Positions 1 to 9,739 of a stretch of DNA of 64,000 nt are shown piece by piece. The stretch is from the NCBI GenBank assembly GCA_029961685.1, contig JARWKL010000007.1, positions 24,933,013-24,997,012 of the forward strand, written 5' to 3'. A model generated the notes under the pieces. That model saw only the letters and a program-made list of their open reading frames with translations. It made no database searches and had not been told where the DNA came from. The translations under genes and the position numbers were made by a program. Source of the stretch: Aristolochia californica. Lineage: Eukaryota; Streptophyta; Magnoliopsida; Piperales; Aristolochiaceae. Position 1 is the first letter of the stretch, and each line of letters begins with the position of its first letter.

Positions 1-316
1 TTTTAAATATTTTCCACACATGAACAATTAAAATTTTTATTTTTTTGTGATTTTTTTTGCCTTTTTTGTTTACGGGATGAATGGGGAGCGAAAACTCAAT
101 GTTCTGATTTAAAAAAAAAAGTGTACGTAAAAAATGGAAATGCACAATGTACAAATGTAGAGAGAGATATTTCCAAAGAGTCTCTGTATGTTTTAGGGAT
201 CGTATGCACTTTTTCATTTTTATATATAAGGTTTAGCAATCGTGGGGAAACGGGGGAGGCAGGCAATTTTTAACTGAGTGTTGACTTCAAATACATCAGT
301 CATTTCTTACCAAAAT
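1..316 (+). repeat. Partial C monomer at the left edge
   Basis: This is the second half of a type C unit. It has the TTTTAAATATTTTCCACACA block, GGATCGTATGCAC... and the TGTTGACTTCAAAT end that characterise C. It is more diverged than most: it shows CATGAACAATTA where others read CATCAACTATAA, and TATATATAAGG for TATATCTAAGG. The window boundary cuts it. Confidence 0.9.
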
Positions 317-2337
317 ATAGCCCGTTACGCATGACAAATCACTTTACGATCATATATGATTGTTAGCTCAACTTTTTGAATATGGGCAAAATAATGGCTT
401 GTTTGACTCGGGCAAATATCCCACCGCTCGTTCACTTGAGAATTTAATGAGCATTTGTTATTCTCTTTAAAAGCTTTGGATCCATAGGTTATTAGAATCT
501 TTAACATGTTTCTGACATGCATATCCATTTTTAAAACATGTGTAGAAAAAATCACCTTCATGTAAAATTCCAAGATATTAGTTTTGGACTAGTGGAATTT
601 CCCAAACTTGGATAACAAAACTATTGTGTTCATTTTTGGTGTGTGAATAAATTTTCTTCATTTACTTTTTTTATTTTTTTAAACTTTTTTCGTACATCAA
701 CTATGAAATTTTCATTTTGCTGTGATCTATTTGCCTTTTTTGTTTACGGGATGAAGGGAGAGCGAAAAACTCGATGTTTTGATTTAAGAAAAATGTGTAC
801 ACCTAAAACGGAAATGCACAATGCATATATGTAGAGAGAGATAATTCCAAAGAGTGTCTGTAATTTTTAGGGATTGTAAGCACCTTTTCGTTTTTATACC
901 TCAGGTTTTGCAATCGTCGGGAAAAAAGGGTTGCGGAGGATTTTTAACTGAGTGTTGAATTGCAATCCATAAGTCATTTCATACAAAAATATAGCCCGTT
1001 ACGCATGATAAATCGCATTAAAATCATCTATGATTAATTATGTCAGCGTTTTGCAAATGGGCAAAATAATGGCATGTTTGACTCGGGTAAATATCCCACC
1101 GCAAGTTCACTTGAGAATTTAATGAGCGTTTGTTATTCTCTTTAAAAGCTTTGCATCCATAGTTCATTTGCATCTTTAACAGGTTTCAAACATGCATATC
1201 CATTTTTAAAACATGTGTGGATGAAATCTCTTTCTTGCAAAATTCGAAGCTATTAGGGTTAAACTAGTGGAATTTCCAAAAATTGGATAAAAAAACTTTT
1301 GTGTTCATTTGTGTTGGGTGAATAAATTTTATTTATTTATATTTGTTATTTTTTTAAATTTTTTCCATACATCAACTATAAAATTTTCATTTTGTTGTAA
1401 GCTTTTTTGCCTTGTTTGATTTCGGGATGAAGGGAGAGCGAAAAGTCAAAGTTTTGATTTAAGAAAAAGGTGTACATCTAAAATGGAAAAGCACAATGCA
1501 GAATTGTAGGGAGAGATAATTCAAACGAGTATCTGTAATTTTTTGGGATTGTAAGCTCTTTTTAGTTTTTATATCTCAGGTTTTGCAATCGTCGGGAAAA
1601 ATTGGTGGCAGAGGATTTTTAACTGAGTGTTGAATTGCAATCCATAAGTCATTTCATACAAAAATATAGCCCGTTACGCATGATAAATCACTTTACAATC
1701 ATCTATGATTGTTAGATCAAATTTTTAAAATGGGCAAAATAATGAATTGTTATACTCGGGTAAATATCCCACCGCACGTTCACATGAGAATTTAATGAGC
1801 GTTTGTTATTCTCTTTAAAAGCTTTGGATCCATAGGTCGTTTGAATCTTTAACATGTTTCAAGCATGCATTTCCATTTTTAAAACATGTGTAGAAAAAAT
1901 CTCCTTCATGTAAAATTCCAAGCTTAATTGCGTTGGACTAATGGAATTTCCAAAACTTGGATAACAAAACTTTTGTGTTCATTTGTGGTGTGTGAATAGA
2001 TATTTTTATTTACATTAGTTATTAATTTAAATATTTTCCACACATCAACTACAAATTTTTATTTTGTTGTGATCTTTTCTGCCTTTGTTGTTTACGGGAT
2101 GAAGAGGGAGCGAAAACTCAAAGTTTTTATTTAAGAAAAAAGTGTACATCTAAAATGGAAATGCACAATGCACATATCTAGAGAGAGATATTTCCAAAGA
2201 GTGTCTGTATGTTTTAGGGGTCGTATGCACTTTTTTGTTTTTACATCTAAGGTTTTGCAATCGTCGAGAAACGGGGAAGGTGGGCGATTTTTAACTGAGT
2301 GTTGAGTTCAAATCCATAATTCATTTCTTACAAAAAT
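317..2337 (+). repeat. HOR unit A-B-C (2,021 bp)
   Basis: Monomers are A 317-990, B 991-1665 and C 1666-2337. All three have normal length and type-specific markers throughout, so this is an undisturbed ground-state trimer. The B copy has AGGTTTCAAACATG, one change from the palindrome seen in most B units. Confidence 0.93.
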
Positions 2338-3012
2338 ATGGCCCGTTACGTATGACAAATCACTTGACAATCATCTATGATTGTTAGTTCAACTTTTTGA
2401 ATATGGGCAAAATAATGGCTTGTTTGACTCGGGCAAATATCCCACCGCATGTTCACATGAGAATTTAATGAGCGTTTGTTATTCTCTTTAAAAGCTTTGG
2501 ATCCATAGGTCATTTGAATCTTTAACATGTTTCTGCCATGCATATCCATTTTTAAAACATTTGTAGAAAAAATCTCCTTCATGTAAAATTCCTAGACATT
2601 AGTTTTGGACTAGTGGAATTTCCAAAATTTGGATAACAAAACTATTGTGTTCATTTGTGGTATGTGAATAAATTTTCTTCATTTACTTTCTTTATCGTTT
2701 TAAACTTTTTCCGTACATCAACTATGAAATTTTCATTTTGCTGTGATCTATTTGCCATTTTTGATTTACGGGATGAAGGGAGCGCGAAAAACTCGAAGTT
2801 TTGATTTAAGAAAAATGTGTACATCTAAAACAAAAATGCAATTTGCACATATGTAGTGTGAGATAATTCCAAAGAGTGCCAGTAATTTTTAGGGATTGTA
2901 AGCACCTTTTCGTTTTTATATCTCAGGTTTTGCAATCGTCGGGAAAAATGGGTTGCGGAGGATTTTTAACTGAGTGATGAATTGCAATCCATAAGTCATT
3001 TCATACAAAAAT

Positions 3013-3566
3013 ATAGCCCGTTACGCATGATAAATCACATTGCAATCATATACGATTAATTATGTCAGCGTTTGGCAAATGGGCAAAATAATGGTATGTT
3101 TGACTCGGGTAAATATCCCACTGCAAGTTCACTTGAGAATTTAATGAGCGTTTGTTATTCTCTTTAAAAGCTTTGCATCCATAGCTCATTTGCATCTTTA
3201 ACATGTTTCAAACATGCATATCCATTTTTAAAACATGTGTGGACGTAATCTCTTTCTTGCAAAATTCCAAGCTATTAGGTTTAAACTAGAGGAATTTCCC
3301 AAAATTGCATCTAAAACGTGTTTTGATTTAAGACTAGTGGAATTTTCCAAAGTTTTGATTTAAGAAAAATGTGTACATCCAAAACGGAAATGCACAATGC
3401 ACATATGTAGAGAGAGATAATTCAAAAGAGTGTCTGTAATTTTTAGGGATTGTAAGCACCTTTTCGTTTTTATATCTCAGGTTTTGTAATTGTCGGAAAA
3501 AATGGGTAGCGGAGGATTTTTAACTGAGTGTTGAATTGCAATCCATAAGTCATTTCATACAAAAAT
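3013..3566 (+). repeat. Rearranged B/A chimeric monomer (554 bp)
   Basis: B-type sequence runs to about 3305 (TTAATTATGTCAGCG, GCATCCATAGCTC, TGTGTGGACGTAATC). Then follow about 65 bp assembled from displaced monomer pieces: CATCTAAAACG (normally near position 490), TTTTGATTTAAG (near 465), ACTAGTGGAATTTTCC (near 270) and TTTTGATTTAAG again. A-type sequence follows to the end. The result is about 120 bp shorter than a monomer and has a short duplicated motif flanking a displaced segment. Confidence 0.88.
3202..3216. repeat. Palindrome CATGTTT-C-AAACATG (example in B)
   Basis: This inverted repeat has 7-bp arms around a single C and occurs in most B units near position 190. A reads CATGTTTCTGGCATG and C reads CATGTTTCAAGCATG at the same place, so perfect symmetry is B-specific. 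Block 1 B units read CAGGTTTCAAACATG. Confidence 0.85.
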
Positions 3567-4930
3567 ATAGCCCGTTACGCATGATAAATCACATTACAAT
3601 CATCTATGATTAATTATGTCAGCTTTTTGCAAATGGGCAAAATAACAGCATGTTTGACTCGGGTAAATATCCCACCGCAAGTTCACTTGAGAATTTAATG
3701 AGCGTTTGTTATTCTCTTTCAAAGCTTTGCATCCATAGCTCATTTGCATCTTTAATGCATATCCATTTTTAAAACATGTGTGGATGAAATCTCTTTCTTG
3801 CAAAATTCCAAGCTATTAGGTTTAAAGTAGTGGAATTTCCAAAAATTGGATAACAAAACTTTTGTGTTCAGTTGTGTTGGGTGAATAAATTTTCTTTATT
3901 TATATTTGTTATTGTTTTAAATTTTTTCCATACATCAACTATAAAATTTTCATTTTGTTGTAAGCTTTTTTGCCTTGTTTGTTTTCGGGATGAAGGAAGA
4001 GCGAAAAGTCAAAGTTTTGATTTAAGAAAAAGGTGTACATCTAAAATGGAAAAGCACAATGCACAATTGTAGGGAGAGATAATTCCAAAGAGTGTCTATA
4101 ATTTTTAGGGATTGTAAGCTCTTTTTAGTTTTTATATCTAAGGTTTTGCAATCGTCGGAAAAATTGGTGGCAGAGGATTTTTAACTGAGTGTTGAATTGC
4201 AATCCATAAGTCATTTCATACAAAAATATAGCCCGTTACGCATGATAAATCACTTTCAATCATCTATGATTGTTGGATCAAATTTTTGAAAATGGGCAAA
4301 ATAATGACTTGTTAGACTCGGGTAAATATCCCACCGCACGTTCACTTGAGAATTTAATGAGCGTTTGTTATTCTCTTTAAAAGCTTTGGATCCATAGGTC
4401 ATTTGAATCTTTAACATGTTTCAAGCATGCATATCCATTTTTAAAACGTGTGTAGAAAAAATCTCCTTCATGTAAAATTCCAAGCTTAACAGGGTTGGAC
4501 TAATGGAATTTCCAAAATTTGGATAACAAAACTTTTGTGTTCATTTGTGGTGTGTGAATAGATATTTTTTTATTTACATTAGTTATTAATTTATATATTT
4601 TCGACGCATCAATTGTAAAATTTTTATTTTTTGTGATCTTTTCTGTCTTTTTTGTTTACGGGATGAAGGGGGAGCGAAAACTCAAAGTTCTGATTTAAGA
4701 AAAAATTTTACATCTAAAATGGGAATGCACAATGCACAAATGTAGAGAGAGATATTTCCAAAGAGTGTCTGTATGTTTTAGGGATCGTATGCACTTTTTC
4801 GTTTTTATATCTAAGGTTTTCCAATCGTCGGGAAATGGGGGAGGCGGGCGATTTTTAACTGAGTGTTGACTTCAAATCCATAAGTCATTTCTTACAAAAA
4901 TATAGCCCGTTACGCATGAAAAATCACTTT

Positions 4931-4948
4931 ACAATCATCTATGATTGT
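4931..4948. repeat. Dyad-symmetric motif ACAATCAT-CT-ATGATTGT (example in A)
   Basis: This is a perfect inverted repeat with 8-bp arms around CT, at monomer position about 30-47. The same motif is present in many A and C units. B units keep a 6-bp arm version (AATCATCTATGATT). C units of block 1 have a changed arm (ACAATCGT). It is one of the most regular symmetric elements in the array. Confidence 0.85.
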
Positions 4949-6251
4949 TAGCTCAACTTTTTTAATATTGGCAAAATAATGGCTTGTTTGACTCGGGCAA
5001 ATATCCGACCGCATGTTCACTTGAGAATTTAATAAGCGTTTGTTATTCTCTTTAAATGCTTTTGATCCATAGTTCATTTGAATCTTTAACACAAGTTTCT
5101 GGCATGCACATCCATTTTTAAAACATGTGTAGAAAAAATCTCCTTCATGTAAAATTCCAAGATATTAGTTTTGGACTAGTGAAATTTCCCAAAATTGGAT
5201 AACAAAACTTTTGTGTTTATTTGTGGTGTGTGAATAAATTTTCTTCATTTACTTTTTTTATTGTTTTAAACTTTTTCCGTACATCAACTATGAAATTTTC
5301 ATTTTGCTGTGATCTATTCGCCTTTTTTGTTTACGGGATGAAGGGAGAGCGAAAAACTCGAAGTTTTGATTTAAGAAAAATGTGTACATCAAAAAAGGAA
5401 ATGCACAATGCGCATATGTAGAGAGAGATAATTCGAAAGAGTGTCTGTAATTTTTAGGGATTGTAAGCACCTTTTCGTTTTTATATCTCAGGTTTTGCAA
5501 TCGTCGGGAAAAATGGGTTGCGGAGGATTTTAACTGAGTGTTGAATTGCAATCCATAAGTCATTTCATACAAAAATATAGCCCGTTACGCATGATAAATC
5601 ACATTACAATCATCTATGATTAATTATGTCAGCTTTTTGCAAATGGGCAAAATAATGGCATGTTTGACTCCAGTAAATATCCCACCGCAAGTTCACTTGA
5701 GAATTTAATGTGCGTTTGTTATTCTCTTTAAAAGCTTTGCATCCATAGCTCATTTGCATCTTTAACAGGTTTCAAACATGCATATCCATTTTTAAAACAT
5801 GTGTGGATTGAATCTCTTTCTTGCGAAATTCCAAGCAATTAGGGTTAATCTAGTGCAATTTCCCAAAATTGGATAAAAAAACTTTTGGGCTCATTTGTTT
5901 TGGGTGAATAAATTTTCTTTATTTATATTTTTTATTGTTTTAAATTTTTACCATACATCAACTATAAAATTTTCATTTTGTTGTAAGTTTTTTTGCCTTG
6001 GTTGTTTTCGGGATGAAGGGAGAGCGAAAAGTCAAAGTTTTTATTTAACAAAAAAGTGTACATCTAAAATGGAAAAGCACAATGCACAATTGTAGGGAGA
6101 GATAATTCCAAAGAGTGTCATTAATTTTTAGGGATTGTAAGCTATTTTTAGTTTTTATATCTCAGGATTTGCAATCGTTGAGAAAAATTGGTGGCAGAGG
6201 ATTTTTAACTGAGTGTTGAATTGCAATCTATAAGTAATTTCATACAAAAAT

Positions 6252-6646
6252 ATAGCCCGTTACGCATGATAAATAACTTTACAATCATCAATGATTAATT
6301 ATGTCAGCTTTTGCAAATGGGCAAAATAATGGCATGTTTGAGTTGGGTAAATATCCCACCGCAAGTTCACTTGAGAATTTAATGAGCGTTTGTTATTCTC
6401 TTTAAAAGCTTTGCATCCATAGCTCATTTGCATCTTTAACATGTTTCAAACATGCATATCCATTTTTAAAACATGTGTGGAAGAAATCTCTTTCTTGCAA
6501 AATTCCAAGCTATTAGGGTTAAACTAGTGGAATTTCCAAAAATTGGATAACAAAACTTTTGTGTTCATTTGTGTAGGGTGAATAAATTTTATTTATTTAT
6601 ATTTGTTATTGTTTAAAATTTTTTCTATACATCAACTATAAAAAAT
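6252..6646 (+). repeat. Truncated B' monomer (395 bp), first of three copies
   Basis: Compared with the intact B' at 13505-14177, this copy stops after TACATCAACTATAAAA and resumes at AAAATATAGCCCG, losing 278 bp. The joint lies in a run of A bases, so four or more bases of microhomology are available. The same joint occurs at about 9059-9065 and 11476-11481. Its first ~40 bp look C-like (CTTTACAATCATCAATGATT) before B markers begin, so B' itself is probably an older C/B chimera. Confidence 0.9.
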
Positions 6647-7320
6647 ATAGCCCGTTACGCATGATAAATCACTTTACAATCGTCTATGATTGTTAGATCA
6701 AATTTTTGAAAATGGCAAAATAATGACTTGTTAGACTCGGGTAAATATCCAACCGCACGTTCACTTGAGAATTTAATGAGCGTTTGTTATTCTCTTTAAA
6801 AGCTTTGGATCCATAAGTCATTTGAATCTTTAACATGTTTCAAGCATGCATATCCATTTTTAAAACGTGTGTAGAAAAAATCTCCTTCATGTAAAATTCC
6901 AAGCTTAACAGGGTTGGACTAATGGAATTTCCAAAATTTGGATAACAAAACTTTTGTGTTCATTTGTGGTGTGTGAATAGATATTTTTTTATTTACATTA
7001 GTTATTAATTTATATATTTTCGACGCATCAATTGTAAAAGTTTTATTTTTTGTGATCTTTTCTGTCTTTTTTGTTTACGGGATGAAGGGGGAGCGAAAAC
7101 TCAAAGTTCTGATTTAAGAAAAAATTTTACATCTAAAATGGGAATGCACAATGCACAAATGTAGAGAGAGATATTTCCAAAGAGTGTCTGTATGTTTTAG
7201 GGATCGTATGCACTTTTTCGTTTTTATATCTAAGGTTTTCCAATCGTCGGGAAATGGGGGAGGCGGGCGATTTTTAACTGAGTGTTGACTTCAAATCCAT
7301 AAGTCATTTCTTACAAAAAT

Positions 7321-9739
7321 ATAGCCCGTTACGCATGAAAAATCACTTTACAATCATCTATGATTGTTAGCTCAACTTTTTTAATATTGGCAAAATAATG
7401 GCTTGTTTGACTCGGGCAAATATCCGACCGCATGTTCACTTGAGAATTTAATAAGCGTTTGTTATTCTCTTTAAATGCTTTTGATCCAAAGTTCATTTGA
7501 ATCTTTAACACAAGTTTCTGGCATGCACATCCATTTTTAAAACATGTGTAGAAAAAATCTCCTTCATGTAAAATTCCAAGATATTAGTTTTGGACTAGTG
7601 AAATTTCCCAAAATTGGATAACAAAACTTTTGTGTTTATTTGTGGTGTGTGAATAAATTTTCTTCATTTACTTTTTTTATTGTTTTAAACTTTTTCCGTA
7701 CATCAACTATGAAATTTTCATTTTGCTGTGATCTATTCGCCTTTTTTGTTTACGGGATGAAGGGAGAGCGAAAAACTCGAAGTTTTGATTTAAGAAAAAT
7801 GTGTACATCAAAAACGGAAATGCACAATGCGCATATGTAGAGAGAGATAATTCGAAAGAGTGTCTGTAATTTTTAGGGATTGTAAGCACCTTTTCGTTTT
7901 TATATCTCAGGTTTTGCAATCGTCGGGAAAAATGGGTTGCGGAGGATTTTAACTGAGTGTTGAATTGCAATCCATAAGTCATTTCATACAAAAATATAGC
8001 CCGTTACGCATGATAAATCACATTACAATCATCTATGATTAATTATGTCAGCTTTTTGCAAATGGGCAAAATAATGGCATGTTTGACTCCAGTAAATATC
8101 CCACCGCAAGTTCACTTGAGAATTTAATGTGCGTTTGTTATTCTCTTTAAAAGCTTTGCATCCATAGCTCATTTGCATCTTTAACAGGTTTCAAACATGC
8201 ATATCCATTTTTAAAACATGTGTGGATTGAATCTCTTTCTTGCGAAATTCCAAGCAATTAGGGTTAATCTAGTGCAATTTCCCAAAATTGGATAAAAAAA
8301 CTTTTGGGCTCATTTGTTTTGGGTGAATAAATTTTCTTTATTTATATTTTTTATTGTTTTAAATTTTTACCATACATCAACTATAAAATTTTCATTTTGT
8401 TGTAAGTTTTTTTGCCTTGGTTGTTTTCGGGATGAAGGGAGAGCGAAAAGTCAAAGTTTTTATTTAACAAAAAAGTGTACATCTAAAATGGAAAAGCACA
8501 ATGCACAATTGTAGGGAGAGATAATTCCAAAGAGTGTCATTAATTTTTAGGGATTGTAAGCTATTTTTAGTTTTTATATCTCAGGATTTGCAATCGTTGA
8601 GAAAAATTGGTGGCAGAGGATTTTTAACTGAGTGTTGAATTGCAATCTATAAGTAATTTCATACAAAAATATAGCCCGTTACGCATGATAAATAACTTTA
8701 CAATCATCAATGATTAATTATGTCAGCTTTTGCAAATGGGCAAAATAATGGCATGTTTGAGTTGGGTAAATATCCCACCGCAAGTTCACTTGAGAATTTA
8801 ATGAGCGTTTGTTATTCTCTTTAAAAGCTTTGCATCCATAGCTCATTTGCATCTTTAACATGTTTCAAACATGCATATCCATTTTTAAAACATGTGTGGA
8901 AGAAATCTCTTTCTTGCAAAATTCCAAGCTATTAGGGTTAAACTAGTGGAATTTCCAAAAATTGGATAACAAAACTTTTGTGTTCATTTGTGTAGGGTGA
9001 ATAAATTTTATTTATTTATATTTGTTATTGTTTAAAATTTTTTCTATACATCAACTATAAAAAATATAGCCCGTTACGCATGATAAATCACTTTACAATC
9101 GTCTATGATTGTTAGATCAAATTTTTGAAAATGGCAAAATAATGACTTGTTAGACTCGGGTAAATATCCAACCACACGTTCACTTGAGAATTTAATGAGC
9201 GTTCGTTATTCTCTTTAAAAGCTATCGATCCATAGGTCATTTGAATCTTTAACATGTTTCAAGCATGCATATCCATTTTTAAAACATGTGTAGAAAAAAT
9301 CTCCTTCATGTAAAATTCCAAGCTTAAGAGGGTTGGACTAATGGAATTTCCCAAACTTGGATAACAAAACTTTTGTGTTGATTTGTGGTGTGTGAATAGA
9401 TATTTTTTATTTACATTAGTTATTATTTTAAATATTTTCCACACATCAACTATAAAATTTTTATTTTTTTGTGATCTTTTTTGCCTTTTTTGTTTACGGG
9501 ATGAAGGGGGAGCGAAAACTCAAAGTTCTGATTTAATAAAAAAGTGTACATCTAAAATGGAAATGCACAATGCACAAATGTAGAGAGAGATATTTCCAAA
9601 GAGTGTTTGTATGTTTTAGGGATCGTATGCACCCTTTCGTTTTTATATCTAAGGTTTTGCAATCGTCGGGAAACGGGGGAGGCGGGCGATTTTTAACTGA
9701 GTGTTGACTTCAAATCCATAAGTCATTTCTTACAAAAAA
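7321..9739 (+). repeat. HOR block 1, copy 2 (A-B-B'delta-C, 2,419 bp)
   Basis: Monomers are A 7321-7995, B 7996-8670, truncated B' 8671-9065 and C 9066-9739. The first three monomers match copy 1 with only scattered single-base changes (for example AAAAACGG for AAAAAAGG near 7815). The C monomer belongs instead with those at 11483 and 14178: it shares CCACACGTTCACTTG and GCGTTCGTTATTC with both, and GCTATCGATCC with the 11483 copy. Confidence 0.92.

Larger units (their letters stand above)
2338..4901 (+). repeat. HOR unit A-(B/A)-B-C (2,564 bp), rearranged
   Basis: Monomers are A 2338-3012, a shortened B/A chimera 3013-3566 (554 bp), B 3567-4227 (661 bp) and C 4228-4901. One extra monomer is present relative to the trimer. 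The chimera begins as B, passes through a scrambled stretch at about 3300-3366 and ends with A markers (GTAAGCACCTTTTCG, ATGGGTAGCGGAGG). The next B lacks 13 bp at 3755/3756, exactly where the CATGTTTCAAACATG palindrome belongs. Confidence 0.9.
4902..7320 (+). repeat. HOR block 1, copy 1 (A-B-B'delta-C, 2,419 bp)
   Basis: Monomers are A 4902-5576, B 5577-6251, truncated B' 6252-6646 and C 6647-7320. A carries TTTTTTAATATTGGC instead of TTTTTGAATATGGGC. B carries CATTTGTTTTGGGTGAAT and GTGTCATTAATTTTTAG. B' has GAGTTGGG where the third and fourth copies have GAGTCGGG. The deletion joins the middle of B' to the end of the monomer in the run of A bases at 6640-6645. Confidence 0.92.

Noticed and set aside
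220..235. TATA-like TTTTATATATAAGG as a promoter
   Set aside because: It is a point variant of the TTTTTATATCTAAGG block found in every monomer; nothing downstream looks like a transcription unit.
3295..3370. Transposon insertion or excision footprint
   Set aside because: All pieces at this junction derive from the satellite itself; there is no foreign sequence, terminal inverted repeat or clear target-site duplication.
5221..5421. A recurrent + strand frame of 66 codons in A, B and C monomers, with a hydrophobic start and a CC-rich centre
   Set aside because: It opens at TTG, not ATG. The only ATG in A (ATGAAATTTTC) is ATA in B and C. One-base changes in the T-run of many B units (GCTTTTTGCC) break the frame. 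It recurs only because the monomer recurs, and matches no family I recognise.
6600..6650. Integration or attachment site at the repeated deletion junction
   Set aside because: The junction is a plain A-run microhomology inherited by HOR amplification; no recombinase gene or core-site symmetry is present.
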